Shown: positions 1 through 8,769, counted from the first letter of the stretch. The stretch: 19,006 nt of DNA from Verrucomicrobia bacterium UBA3841 (GCA_002392765.1 DGHT01000032.1:1-19006); one strand, 5' to 3'. Notes: generated by a model from the letters alone, not told the origin. Numbers and translations are program-made.

Positions 1-3000
1 CACCCCCTCGAACCCGGCAATCGTCTCCTTAGCCTCCTTCGCCGTTGTCTTGTCCTTCCACACATTCCGCCACATCTTCACCTCTCCCTCGCCGAACGTT
101 CCCTCAACCACCGCATTCGGTAGGGCGCGATCACCGAGCGCGCCGCCCGTCCCGCCGCCGTCGCACGCCGCAACCTCCAACACCACCGGCATCGTCGCCT
201 TTCCGGCCTTCGCCTCCGCCTCGACGATGAAACATTCTTCGCCGCCGTTTTGGTAGGGCGCGATGACCCCAGCGCGCCGCACCGCTGCGTAACTCGCCGC
301 GCTGAAGGTCCAATTCGTTCCCTCAAGCGCGATCTTTCCGCTGATCTTGCCGTTCGCGGCGATCGTCATGGTGGCAAAACCAAATGTCTCCGCCTCTTCC
401 AACTTTACATTTTCCATTTTACACTTTACACTTCCCGCGAACGTCCCCGTCGCCCATGTCGGCAACGCCTCGACATTCAGCGTTATCGTCGCGGTCTGCC
501 TCTCTTTGCCCCTTGTCGCCGTGAACGTCACCGTAAACGTCCCCGCCTTCGTCGCAACGCCGTAAATCGTATTCGCGGGGATTTCCACTTCCGTCTTGGA
601 GCCCTTCTTCATGATGTCCTTCGCCGTAAACTTGAGCCCCGCCGGCAACCCTGCGACCTTGACCGTCCAGCCGTTTTCCGGTGTACAGTCAACTAACCCC
701 GGATCAAACGCCACGCCGCACATCACAACTCCATACGCGCCGGTCTCCGGCTTCAGCCCCGGCAGCTTCTTGCTCGCCAGATTCGGCACGACGATCTCGA
801 ACTCGGCCGTCACCGGCTTCTTCACCGTCGCATTCGTCGCGCTCACCGTCACCTTGTACGTCCCCGGCTTCGTCGCCTTGCCGGATATCGTCATCGTCTT
901 GGCATCGAACTTCAGGCCTGACGGCAGACCTTTCAGCGTGATCTTGAGGGTGGAGCCGGAGAACACAATATCGCCCAGCGCAAGCGCAAACGAGCCATCG
1001 GCCTCCGCCATGTACGACTCGTCCACGCCAATCAGAATTGTTGATTTCGGAATCCAATGGGCGTAGTACGTGACATCGTCCGTTATGGCTGCGTCAATCT
1101 CGATTCTCTCTCCGTCATCTTCAGACGTAAACCATCCAATGAACAACTGCCCGTCTTTAGTCGGCACCGGTAGGGCGCGATCACCGAGCGCGCCGCCGGC
1201 CTCCACGAAAACTGTGGCATCCTCCGCCGCCAGAAAGCCGCCGTTCGCGTCGAATGAAACAGCATAGTGCGTTCTGTTCCAATGGGCGAAGAGCTCCATT
1301 GCCCCTGTAATGGTCACCGACTCGTCAACGCGCTCTCCCCCTTCTGCGGCAGTGAACCATCCGGCAAACTCGCTCAATGCCTTTGCCGGAACGGGGATGT
1401 CACCGACTACGCTTCCATGCTTCACGACAACAGCCGATTCCCCTTCGCCGCCGTTCAGATTCAACATTATCGTGTATTCATTCAGTTTCCACTGCGCCGT
1501 ATATGTCACATTCGACGCCGGGACTGCCGCGGCAACTTCCGGCGACCATCCTAAGAACGTGTACCCCTCGCGCACAACCACTGGGGGAACGATTGCTGAA
1601 TCATATTCGAGTTCGTACGCACAGCCTCCGTCACCGCAGTTGGCGTCGAATGCAACCATGTACTTGTTCGCCGCCCAGTGTGCGAACAGCATGCTGCTTT
1701 CATCGAACACACAAGCCTCGTCAATCATTGAGCCGTTATTCCGGGCGTCCCACCATCCTAAGAAAGAATATCCAGTCCTAACCGCTACAGGGAGACTGTT
1801 CGTAAACACTCCGCCTTCCGTAATAAGCGGCGGAAAGTCACCATCCCCGCCATTGACATCGAAGAACGCGACAGGCGTTGAATACTTTACCGGCAATCCA
1901 TTCCAGGTTGCGGACAAAGACAAATCCCAGCCGTTCCTCCACGGATTGACGGTAACAGCGCATTGCACACCTGCGAACGCATCGTCGCCAACGACTGGCG
2001 CATCTCCATCGAGAACGATCTCTGCGAGAGATGAACAACCATAAAAAGCCCGTCGCTCAACACTGCCAACCGTGCAGGGAATGACTACCTTCGACATACT
2101 GCCGCATTCCGAGAACGCTTCGGCCCCGATGCGCGTAACGCCGTACAAGACGGTGACATTCGTTATCGACAGATAGGCAGAAGGGAAGACGGTTGACAAT
2201 TTTAAATCGCATACACACTGAGGCAACTTCACATCCACAAGTCCGCTGCAGCCGGAAAACGCTCCGTACCCGACATTGGTCACACTGTTGGGAATCGTCA
2301 GGCAGGAAATCTTTTCACAGCCAGAGAAAGCAAAATCCCCAATGTCGCCAATCGATTCTGGAATGGCAAGCGAAGGAAGATTAACGCAACCTTTGAAGGC
2401 GTTTGATCCGATAACGCATGTGGATTTCGGGATAGCCGCATACGTCAGATTTGTGCATCCGTAAAAAGCGGAAATTCCGATTTCACGAATCGTATCCGGA
2501 AGTGAAATCGACTGAAGTCTATGACAGTTCGCAAAATAGGAGTAAGGTATAGACGCAATGCCGGGTTTGACCACGATGTTCGTTGCGTACTTGCATGTGA
2601 CGGACGGCCAAAGCCGCGACACCGTCATGTCCCGGGGATAGCAGCGCGAATCTCCTGAACACGACAGATTTGTGACGGACTGAGGTACGGACAGCTTTCC
2701 ATAGCAGGGGAAGCTTCGCACGTCCAGCACACCGTCCGGCAGGACGAAGTCGCGAAGCGGGCAATCCAGGAACGCATCGACATCGATCGACTCAAGCCCT
2801 TCCGCAAAAACCACATCGCGAAGACTGCCGCAATTTCTGAATGCCCACTGTGGTATATGGCGAATCGATGCCGGGATTTCCACGCGGACGATATTTTCGC
2901 AGGCAGCAAAAGCCTCTGCTCCAAGATTCGTGCATCCTCCAAGCGTCTCGATCTCCAACAGTTTATGGCAGCGCATGAACGCGCATGCGCCGATGCTGTA

Positions 3001-3729
3001 TGGGACGTCAGGCAGATCGAGAGCAGTGATATCCGACTCGGCGAATGCATAATCGCGGATAACCTTTATTGTAGGCGGTATCTTTACTGGCTGCTGCAAC
3101 GCGGAACATCCTCCAAAGGCGCTCTCACCGATATCTTCAACGGATGTATCCGCCAGATTAACCGATGAAAGGCCCGTGGAATAGAGAAAAGCAGTATCGT
3201 CTATCTTCTTCAAAGACGAAGGCAATGTCACACGTCTGATATTATCGCACCAGCTGAACAGCCTGCCGCCGACACGCCCAATCCCCTCGCTCACAGTAAT
3301 GTCGGCGACATTGTCGAATACACAATGCGACCAAGGCAGATTCGCGTCCGTGCCATCTACCGCCGCGACCTGGAATTCCACTTCTCCCTTCCCGTCGACA
3401 TACCCCGCGATTTTCGGTGGAATTGTGAACAAAGCGAACGGCATGGGGTCTTGCCTGTCATCGTCCCCTTTAAGCTGACGTCCAAGAGGAAGAAATCCAG
3501 AATAGTCCCACTCTTCAGTAAACTTGTTCCACTTCCAGACGGCAACTTCAATATTGACGACAACCACATGGTTCTCGGGAAGCGTCGGATCGGGGCAAAT
3601 CGTATAACATAATGTCCCGGCTGGATACGTACCATTGCCTTGATTAGTATAAAGTTTGATAGCCTGCTGTCCAGCACCGGCGACCGACATCGCCAGTACG
3701 GACAATACTGCAAAAACAATATTCTTCAT
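1..3729 (-). CDS. Exported BspA-like LRR_5 / InlB-repeat surface protein (partial, C-terminus off window)
   Basis: One uninterrupted frame of 1243 codons runs off the left edge. Residues 1-19 (MKNIVFAVLSVLAMSVAGA) look like a Sec signal peptide. About residues 165-610 are LRR_5 (BspA/TpLRR-like) repeats, with recurring 'I..yAF.gC.nL..v.iP.sv..Ig' patterns and many Cys. About 617-900 hold four InlB B-repeat/Flg_new-like units (V.FDaNGG...GY.FLGW...AhW). About 900-1090 are Ig-like putative domains (GLPsGLKFDAKT...GKATKPGTYKVTVSA), then an unassigned Gly/Lys-rich region. An in-frame ATG at 3738 directly abuts AAAAAGG with no spacing; the ATG at 3729 has a 9-nt spacing, so 3729 is preferred. Likely a secreted or outer-surface protein for adhesion or glycan/host interaction; the ligand cannot be read from sequence and the anchor is outside the window. 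Its 3' half carries inserted small repeats listed separately. Confidence 0.88.
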   Translation of the reverse strand, partial: MKNIVFAVLSVLAMSVAGAGQQAIKLYTNQGNGTYPAGTLCYTICPDPTLPENHVVVVNIEVAVWKWNKFTEEWDYSGFLPLGRQLKGDDDRQDPMPFALFTIPPKIAGYVDGKGEVEFQVAAVDGTDANLPWSHCVFDNVADITVSEGIGRVGGRLFSWCDNIRRVTLPSSLKKIDDTAFLYSTGLSSVNLADTSVEDIGESAFGGCSALQQPVKIPPTIKVIRDYAFAESDITALDLPDVPYSIGACAFMRCHKLLEIETLGGCTNLGAEAFAACENIVRVEIPASIRHIPQWAFRNCGSLRDVVFAEGLESIDVDAFLDCPLRDFVLPDGVLDVRSFPCYGKLSVPQSVTNLSCSGDSRCYPRDMTVSRLWPSVTCKYATNIVVKPGIASIPYSYFANCHRLQSISLPDTIREIGISAFYGCTNLTYAAIPKSTCVIGSNAFKGCVNLPSLAIPESIGDIGDFAFSGCEKISCLTIPNSVTNVGYGAFSGCSGLVDVKLPQCVCDLKLSTVFPSAYLSITNVTVLYGVTRIGAEAFSECGSMSKVVIPCTVGSVERRAFYGCSSLAEIVLDGDAPVVGDDAFAGVQCAVTVNPWRNGWDLSLSATWNGLPVKYSTPVAFFDVNGGDGDFPPLITEGGVFTNSLPVAVRTGYSFLGWWDARNNGSMIDEACVFDESSMLFAHWAANKYMVAFDANCGDGGCAYELEYDSAIVPPVVVREGYTFLGWSPEVAAAVPASNVTYTAQWKLNEYTIMLNLNGGEGESAVVVKHGSVVGDIPVPAKALSEFAGWFTAAEGGERVDESVTITGAMELFAHWNRTHYAVSFDANGGFLAAEDATVFVEAGGALGDRALPVPTKDGQLFIGWFTSEDDGERIEIDAAITDDVTYYAHWIPKSTILIGVDESYMAEADGSFALALGDIVFSGSTLKITLKGLPSGLKFDAKTMTISGKATKPGTYKVTVSATNATVKKPVTAEFEIVVPNLASKKLPGLKPETGAYGVVMCGVAFDPGLVDCTPENGWTVKVAGLPAGLKFTAKDIMKKGSKTEVEIPANTIYGVATKAGTFTVTFTATRGKERQTATITLNVEALPTWATGTFAGSVKCKMENVKLEEAETFGFATMTIAANGKISGKIALEGTNWTFSAASYAAVRRAGVIAPYQNGGEECFIVEAEAKAGKATMPVVLEVAACDGGGTGGALGDRALPNAVVEGTFGEGEVKMWRNVWKDKTTAKEAKETIAGFEGV
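119..144. repeat. GC hairpin repeat, copy 1 (inside the LRR gene)
   Basis: GGTAG followed by GGCGCG, a 9-nt loop ATCACCGAG, and CGCGCC. It shares its 26-nt core exactly with copy 3 and is read as GALGDRALP in the protein. Confidence 0.8.
252..278. repeat. GC hairpin repeat, copy 2 (inside the LRR gene)
   Basis: Same GGTAG lead and GGCGCG/CGCGCC stem, but the loop is different and one nt longer (ATGACCCCAG). It is read in a different frame (RRAGVIAPYQ), showing that the DNA stem rather than the peptide is shared. Confidence 0.75.
398..432. repeat. AT-rich heptanucleotide array inside the LRR gene
   Basis: On the coding strand five successive heptamers read AGTGTAA, AGTGTAA, AATGGAA, AATGTAA, AGTTGGA (consensus ARTGTAA). 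It is an abrupt AT-rich island in a GC-rich region and encodes SVKCKMENVKLE. As 7 is not a multiple of 3, successive units are read in different frames. Confidence 0.7.
1169..1194. repeat. GC hairpin repeat, copy 3 (inside the LRR gene)
   Basis: Identical to copy 1 over 26 nt though about 1 kb away and in another domain (the fourth InlB-like repeat), where it encodes GALGDRALP between otherwise normal repeat residues. Confidence 0.8.
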
Positions 3730-3737
3730 ATACTTCA

Positions 3738-3744
3738 TCCTTTT
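3738..3744 (-). promoter_or_regulatory. Ribosome binding site deciding the LRR protein start
   Basis: AAAAAGG on the minus strand directly touches the ATG at 3738 but sits 9 nt before the ATG at 3729. The spacing argues for initiation at 3729, which also gives a cleaner signal peptide (MKNIVFAV...). Confidence 0.5.
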
Positions 3745-3783
3745 TCTGTTTTGGTTTGCAATATCGATCCTCGCCTGCAGCAT

Positions 3784-3789
3784 ATTATA
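3784..3789 (-). promoter_or_regulatory. Extended -10 promoter for the LRR surface protein
   Basis: The minus strand reads TTTTGATATAATATGC, a perfect TATAAT with an upstream TG (TGaTATAAT). No good -35 is seen at 16-18 nt, as expected for an extended -10 promoter. The predicted transcript start is near 3777, giving a leader of about 48 nt to the ATG at 3729. Confidence 0.6.
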
Positions 3790-3893
3790 TCAAAATCTCC
3801 GCCATTTCGCCGTTATAAATTTCACATATAGCCGCCAGCCATTTCCGTCTCGGCCAATGCGCCTTACCCCCGTCGTAAAACATACAAGCGTGG

Positions 3894-3909
3894 AATTTTT
3901 GGAAAAATT
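3894..3909. other. AT-rich palindrome after the DUF192 gene
   Basis: AATTTTT, GG, AAAAATT forms a perfect 7-bp inverted repeat about 30 nt after the DUF192 stop. It could mark the operon's end or be a regulatory site for the LRR gene. It lacks the GC-rich stem of a classic intrinsic terminator. Confidence 0.25.
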
Positions 3910-3937
3910 GGGCGACGCGGCGGGATATTCGTGTCTT

Positions 3938-4234
3938 CTAAACGGAAATCGGCGTTCCAGCGGGGACTTCAAGCACGGATCTGGCGCGGAAGCCGCCCCA
4001 GACGAAAAGACGCCAGGGGCGTATTCCCGCGACTTTCTTCACGACGCGGCCGGCTGAATCAAGAAAATAAGCGTCTATCGCGAAGCGCATGAAAAAGGTG
4101 TGGATGGCGTTGCAGCGCCTGATCAGCATCCCTTCGCCCGGACCTAAAAATCGCGTGCCGATAAGCCCTTTCGCCCTTTCGCGGAACGTCCGCGCCACAC
4201 GGGCGCGGACGCCGAGGATTTCGACGACTTCCAT
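3938..4234 (-). CDS. DUF192 (COG1430) family protein
   Basis: 98 residues beginning MEVVEILG. The whole protein matches the DUF192 pattern: an early 'ARTFRERAKGLIG' segment, then EGMLI, 'IHTFFMRFAIDAYFLDSAGRVV', and a terminal 'SVLEVPAG'. DUF192 proteins are small, often exported or membrane-linked, and of unknown biochemical function. This copy has no signal peptide and is shorter than many. The start lies 11 nt after the gspE-like stop, in the same transcription direction, so it is probably the last gene of the pilus-ATPase operon. GGAGG lies only 2 nt before the ATG, so a slightly different start remains possible. Confidence 0.8.
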   Translation of the reverse strand: MEVVEILGVRARVARTFRERAKGLIGTRFLGPGEGMLIRRCNAIHTFFMRFAIDAYFLDSAGRVVKKVAGIRPWRLFVWGGFRARSVLEVPAGTPISV

Positions 4235-4245
4235 CGCCTCCGCCG

Positions 4246-5934
4246 TCAGGTGTAGCGCAGCACCTCGTCCACGGTCGTGTACCCGTCGAGAATCGCCTGG
4301 ATGCCGTGTTCGCGCATTGTGCGCATTCCAAGTTCGCGGGCCTTCTCGCGCAGGATCAGAGTCGGCGCGCGGTTGTTTATCAGTTCGCGCAGCGGATTCG
4401 ACATGCGCAGGTATTCGACGACCGCCTTGCGGCCTTTGTAGCCGGTGCCGTTGCACGTCTTGCAGCCCTTGCCGAAATAGAACGGCCTGCCGCCGATCTG
4501 GTCGCGCGTCATTTCGATGCGGTCGAGCGTCTCGTCGTCCGGCTCGTAAGGCTGCTTGCACTCGCGGCAGCACGTTCTCACAAGACGCTGCCCCAGCACG
4601 CCTTCGAGCGTCGAGGAGAGAAGGTACGGCGCGACGTTCATGTCGACGAATCGCGTCACGGCGCCTGCCGCGTCGTTCGTGTGCAGGGTCGAAAACACGA
4701 AGTGTCCGGTAAGCGCCGCCTGGATCGCGATTTCCGCCGTCTCGAGGTCGCGGATTTCTCCGATCATCATCACGTCGGGGTCCTGGCGGAGGAACGCCCT
4801 CAAAACCTTCGCGAACGTGTTGCCGGCCTTGGGATCGATCGGGACCTGCACGATGCCGTCGACATTGTATTCGACGGGCTCCTCGGCCGTCAAAAGCTTG
4901 GTGTCCACCTGGTTTATGCGGCGGAGGATGGAATAGAGCGTCGTCGTCTTGCCCGAGCCGGTAGGTCCGGTCACGATAAAAATCCCGTTCGGCTTTTCGA
5001 CGTCCATCGTCACTTGCTCGTATACGTCCTCCGGCAGCCCGACGTTCTCGAGGTCGAGCGACGTGGCGCTCTGGTCAAGAATACGCATTACAACGGACTC
5101 TCCGTGGGCGGTGGGCAGACAGCTTACGCGCAGATCGACCGGCTTTCCGGCGACGGTCAGCGCTATGCGTCCGTCCTGCGGCACGCGGCGTTCCGATATG
5201 TTCAGTCCGGCCAGGATCTTGATGCGCGATATGATCGCCGGAGCCATCTTCACGTCCGGCGCCTTCATCGCGTAGAGCGCGCCGTCGACGCGGTAGCGGA
5301 TCTTGAAATCGTTCTCGAAAGGCTCAATGTGAATGTCGGCCGCGCGGTCGACCACGCCCTGGTAGAGGACGAGGTTCACGAAGCGGATGATGGCCGACGA
5401 ATTGGCCGCCGCCTCCATCGAGGCGATGTCGTTGACGTTGGCGTCGAGCGACTCCTCGTCGCTCATGCCTTCTCCGAGCGACTTGATCATGTCCGCCACG
5501 GAATCGTTGGAGTTTCCGTAGTACTGCGAGATGCGGTCCATCACGTCCTTCTCGCGCGCGAAAACGAACCGCACTTCCTTGGACAGCGTGAACAGCATCT
5601 CGTCCGATATCCTGGGATCGACAAGATCGAACGTCGCCAGCGTCACGGACGAATCGTCCGCCGCGACCGGGAACACGTTGTACATTCTGGCGGTCGAAGC
5701 GGGAATCGCCTCGGTCACCTCGGACTCGATCGTCATCGACCCGAGATCGATCGCGTCGGTGTCCTGATAGGCGGCCATGCAGGCCAGCAGATCGTCCTCC
5801 GTCAGGATCTCCTGGTCTATGACAGTCTGGCGGACGGTCTTCGATTCCGTTTTCGCGAGATCCTGAAGATCCTTCGCGCCGTCTTCGTCGAGGTAGCCGT
5901 TCTGTACGAGTATCTGGAGAATGGGGTCTAGCAT
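4246..5934 (-). CDS. GspE/PilB-family secretion/pilus assembly ATPase (second copy)
   Basis: 562 residues, the normal length for GspE/PilB. Residues 1-140 form an N-terminal MshEN/T2SSE_N-like domain. The central region has SDIHIE-like 'AADIHIEP' (about 199-206) and 'RYRVDGAL'. Walker A GPTGSGKTT is at 323-331, the Asp-box-like 'EEPVEY' at 351-356, Walker B 'VMMIGEIRD' near 388-396, and a His box 'STLHTND' near 415-421. A tetracysteine zinc motif is visible (C456, C459, C491, C494). These hexameric cytoplasmic ATPases drive assembly of pilin or pseudopilin. It starts 10 nt after the pilT stop, so it is co-transcribed. It is clearly paralogous to the ATPase at 7102-8769; which serves pili and which a secretion machine cannot be told from this window. 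No strong ribosome binding site precedes the ATG. Confidence 0.93.
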   Translation of the reverse strand: MLDPILQILVQNGYLDEDGAKDLQDLAKTESKTVRQTVIDQEILTEDDLLACMAAYQDTDAIDLGSMTIESEVTEAIPASTARMYNVFPVAADDSSVTLATFDLVDPRISDEMLFTLSKEVRFVFAREKDVMDRISQYYGNSNDSVADMIKSLGEGMSDEESLDANVNDIASMEAAANSSAIIRFVNLVLYQGVVDRAADIHIEPFENDFKIRYRVDGALYAMKAPDVKMAPAIISRIKILAGLNISERRVPQDGRIALTVAGKPVDLRVSCLPTAHGESVVMRILDQSATSLDLENVGLPEDVYEQVTMDVEKPNGIFIVTGPTGSGKTTTLYSILRRINQVDTKLLTAEEPVEYNVDGIVQVPIDPKAGNTFAKVLRAFLRQDPDVMMIGEIRDLETAEIAIQAALTGHFVFSTLHTNDAAGAVTRFVDMNVAPYLLSSTLEGVLGQRLVRTCCRECKQPYEPDDETLDRIEMTRDQIGGRPFYFGKGCKTCNGTGYKGRKAVVEYLRMSNPLRELINNRAPTLILREKARELGMRTMREHGIQAILDGYTTVDEVLRYT

Positions 5935-5944
5935 GGCGGACGTC

Positions 5945-7069
5945 TCACATTTCCTCTTTGAGCTTCTGCACCACGCTGTCGGGATCCTGCGATTTGGTGA
6001 TCAGATCCTCGTAGCTGATCAAGCCGTTGCGGTAGTGGTCGAGAAGGCACGCGTCGAGCGTCATCATGCCGAATTTCGCGCCGGTCTGGAGGTCGGACTT
6101 GATCATGTTCGTCTTGTTGTCCCTGATCCTGGAGCGGATGGCGTCGGTCGACGTCATGATCTCGAATGCGGCGATGCGCCCGTGCACCTCGCCGTTTTCG
6201 TCGAGCTTGGGAAGCAGTATCTGCGAAATCACGGCCTGGAGGCCGGCCGCGAGCTGCGTCCTGACCTGTTCCTGCTGGTTCGTCGGGAACGCGTCGACGA
6301 TGCGGTCCACGGTTTCCGCCGCGCCTGTTGTGTGCAGGGTCCCGAACACGAGATGGCCCGTTTCCGCCGCGGTTATGGCCGCGCCGATCGTTTCGAGGTC
6401 GCGCATTTCGCCCACGAGTATCACGTCGGGGTCCTGGCGCAGCGCGCGGCGTATCGCCTCCGCGAACGACGGAACGTCGTCGCCCACTTCGCGCTGGGTG
6501 ATCAGGGATTTGGCGGACTTGTGGTAGAATTCGATCGGGTCCTCGATTGTGATGATGTGCACCGAGCGTTCGTGGTTGATGACGTTCAGCATGGACGCGA
6601 GCGTCGTCGACTTGCCCGAACCGGTCGGGCCTGTCACCAGTATGAGGCCGCGCGGCTTGAACAGTAGTTCCTTCACGACCGGGGGAAGCCCCAGCTGCTC
6701 CATCGTTAGCAGCGTCGAGGGGATCTGCCTCAAAACCATGCCGTAGCGGTGGCGCTCCTTGAACACGGAGACGCGGAAACGCGTCGCAAGCTTCTTTTCT
6801 GGCACCGATTCGAGTTCTTCGCCCTGGCAGAGATCGCGGAACGCGAGGGCGAAATCGGCGCCTCCGTTGCGTTCGACCTCTTCCATCTGCTCCGTCGAGG
6901 CTATCTCGCGGCAGAGGTTCAGCGAGTCTTCCTCGGTCAGCTCCTCTTCGCTCAGGGGACAGAGTTCTCCGTGAACCCTGAGCTCCGGCGGCATGTAGGC
7001 GCGGATGTGCAGGTCGGATCCGCCTTCGTCTATCGTCGCCTCTAGAAGCTCCTTCATCGTTATGTCCAT
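5945..7069 (-). CDS. pilT: Type IV pilus twitching/retraction ATPase PilT family
   Basis: 374 residues, a typical PilT size, with no tetracysteine zinc motif. It begins MDITMKELLEATIDEGGSDLHI; 'SDLHI' and 'PPELRVHGEL' are PilT hallmarks. Walker A GPTGSGKST is at 147-155, 'EDPIEF' at 176-181, Walker B 'VILVGEMRDLETI' near 216-228, the His box 'GTLHTTGA' near 243-250, and 'IVDAFPTNQQEQVR' follows as in PilT. 'AIRSRIRDNK' occupies the AIRNLIR-like position in the C-terminal domain. PilT depolymerises pili for twitching and DNA uptake. The frame is open further upstream, but the ATG at 7069 gives the family N-terminus; AAGG lies 11 nt before it. It is 32 nt from the preceding pilB-like stop and 10 nt from the following ATPase. 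Confidence 0.93.
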   Translation of the reverse strand: MDITMKELLEATIDEGGSDLHIRAYMPPELRVHGELCPLSEEELTEEDSLNLCREIASTEQMEEVERNGGADFALAFRDLCQGEELESVPEKKLATRFRVSVFKERHRYGMVLRQIPSTLLTMEQLGLPPVVKELLFKPRGLILVTGPTGSGKSTTLASMLNVINHERSVHIITIEDPIEFYHKSAKSLITQREVGDDVPSFAEAIRRALRQDPDVILVGEMRDLETIGAAITAAETGHLVFGTLHTTGAAETVDRIVDAFPTNQQEQVRTQLAAGLQAVISQILLPKLDENGEVHGRIAAFEIMTSTDAIRSRIRDNKTNMIKSDLQTGAKFGMMTLDACLLDHYRNGLISYEDLITKSQDPDSVVQKLKEEM

Positions 7070-7101
7070 GGTTCTTGGTGCCTTTCTGGATTTCCTTGAT
7101 G

Positions 7102-8769
7102 TCAATCGGCGTCGCCCATCGTGACGCGCAGGATCTCGGAAAGCGACGTCATGCCGCTCGCCACTTTGAGCATCCCGTCCTCGCGGAGAGTGCGCATGCC
7201 CATCTCGCGCGCCCTCTGCCTGAGGAGCGTCGCGGGCGCATGGTCGAATATGAGGCGCTGGATGGTGTCGTCCACCTTGAATATCTCGAAGATGCCCTTG
7301 CGCCCCTTGTATCCGCTCTTTCCGCACTTGTCGCAGCCGGTGCCGTGGTACATCGTCTCGGGCATGGTCTTGGAGATCGCGCCGAGCATCTTGATCTCGC
7401 GTTCGGTCGGCGTGTACGCTTCGCGGCAGTTTTCGCATATCGCCCTGACGAGACGCTGCGCCATGGCCGCGCGCAGCGCGGAGGCGACGAGGAACGGCTT
7501 GACGCCTATGTCGAGAAGACGCGTCACGGCCGACGGGGCGTCGTTGGTGTGGAGGGTGGAGAACACGAGGTGGCCCGTGAGCGCGGCCTCCATGGCGATG
7601 TCGGCGGTTTCGGCGTCGCGGATTTCGCCGATCATGACGATGTTCGGCGCCTGCCGCAGAATCGAACGCAGCGCGGCGGAGAAGTCGAGCCCGACGTCCT
7701 TGTTCACCTGGACCTGGTTGATGCCCGACATCTGGTATTCGACAGGATCTTCGACCGTGATGAGTTTCTTGTCCGGCGTGTTGATCTGTCCGAGACAGGC
7801 GTAGAGGGTTGTCGTCTTGCCCGAGCCGGTCGGGCCGGTCACGAGCACCACGCCGTCCGGCAGTTTGATGAGACGCTCGAAAGTCGCCTGGTCGTCGGTC
7901 AGGAAGCCGAGCTGCGGCAGACCGAGCGAGAGATTGGACTTGTCGAGAATACGCATGACGATGGACTCGCCGTGGTTCGTCGGCACGGAGTTGACGCGCA
8001 GGTCGAGGTCTTTGCCGTTCACGGATATCTGGATGCGCCCGTCCTGCGGCGAGCGCTTCTCGGATATCTTCATTTTCGACATGATCTTGATGCGCGAAAT
8101 GATGGCCTGCTGCAGACGCTTCGGCGGCGAATCCATTTTCCTGAGCGCGCCGTCGATCCTGTAGCGGACGCGGAATTCCTTTTCCATCGGCTCGAGATGG
8201 ATATCGGACGCCTTGAGCTTGATGGCGGTCGTGATGATCATCGTCGCGAGCTTGATGACGGGGGCGTCGTCGCCGGTTGCGTCCTCCCCGCCCAAACCCA
8301 TCTCGTCGCGCGTCTGCACGTCGGCCGAACCTTCGTCCTGGTAGAGTTTCGCCATGGCCGCCTGGACCTCTGCGCGCGGAGAGACGACAGCCTCCACGTC
8401 GCGCCCGTGCAGAACGTACCTGAGCGAATCGATGGCGTCGTAGCCCATCGGGTCGGACAGCGCCACCGTGATCGAATCCTCGTCGGCCACGACAGGCACC
8501 ACGCCGTACTTCCTGGCGATGTCCCCAGGAATCTCCTTGACGATATCCTGGCTTATGACATCGGCGTTGATGTGGCAGTATTTGAGTCCGAACTGGTCGG
8601 CGATAGTGCCCAAAACCTCGTCCTCGCCTATGGCGCCGCTGGAAACCAGTACGTCAAGCGTAGTCTCGTTCTCGGCCTTCATCGAACGCCTGGCGGCATC
8701 CACCTGATCGGACGTGAGAAACCCCTGCTCCGTGAGGAGCTGTATAACATATTCGTCGTTGCTTGTCAT
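7102..8769 (-). CDS. pilB: Type IV pilus assembly / type II secretion ATPase PilB/GspE family (first copy)
   Basis: 555 residues. Residues 1-145 form an MshEN-type N-domain ('MTSNDEYVIQLLTEQGFL' with 'VVPVVADEDSITVALSDPM'). Then follow 'KASDIHLEP' (about 186-194), 'RYRIDGALRKM', Walker A GPTGSGKTT at 312-320, 'EDPVEY' at 340-345, Walker B 'IVMIGEIRDAETADIAMEAALTGH' near 377-400 (longer in the family), and the His box STLHTND. Zinc-binding cysteines are C445, C448, C479, C482. This is the extension motor for pili or pseudopili. The frame extends to 8829, but the M at 8769 matches the family N-terminus. The promoter at 8781-8809 puts the transcript start only about 5 nt upstream, so the mRNA is nearly leaderless. 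First gene of the operon. The pilB symbol is tentative because the downstream paralogue is equally PilB/GspE-like. Confidence 0.92.
   Translation of the reverse strand: MTSNDEYVIQLLTEQGFLTSDQVDAARRSMKAENETTLDVLVSSGAIGEDEVLGTIADQFGLKYCHINADVISQDIVKEIPGDIARKYGVVPVVADEDSITVALSDPMGYDAIDSLRYVLHGRDVEAVVSPRAEVQAAMAKLYQDEGSADVQTRDEMGLGGEDATGDDAPVIKLATMIITTAIKLKASDIHLEPMEKEFRVRYRIDGALRKMDSPPKRLQQAIISRIKIMSKMKISEKRSPQDGRIQISVNGKDLDLRVNSVPTNHGESIVMRILDKSNLSLGLPQLGFLTDDQATFERLIKLPDGVVLVTGPTGSGKTTTLYACLGQINTPDKKLITVEDPVEYQMSGINQVQVNKDVGLDFSAALRSILRQAPNIVMIGEIRDAETADIAMEAALTGHLVFSTLHTNDAPSAVTRLLDIGVKPFLVASALRAAMAQRLVRAICENCREAYTPTEREIKMLGAISKTMPETMYHGTGCDKCGKSGYKGRKGIFEIFKVDDTIQRLIFDHAPATLLRQRAREMGMRTLREDGMLKVASGMTSLSEILRVTMGDAD

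Noticed and set aside
1310..2044. A 244-codon plus-strand open frame
   Set aside because: Antisense to the InlB-repeat part of the surface protein, whose minus-strand frame is continuous with clear repeat motifs.
3938..4573. A 211-codon DUF192 protein starting at 4573
   Set aside because: The part upstream of 4234 is an out-of-frame shadow of the gspE-like gene; only the last 98 residues match DUF192.
4306..5931. A 541-codon plus-strand open frame
   Set aside because: It lies exactly antisense to the gspE-like gene, is rich in Arg/His/Val/Asp from reversed GC-rich codons, and has no family motif or ribosome binding site.
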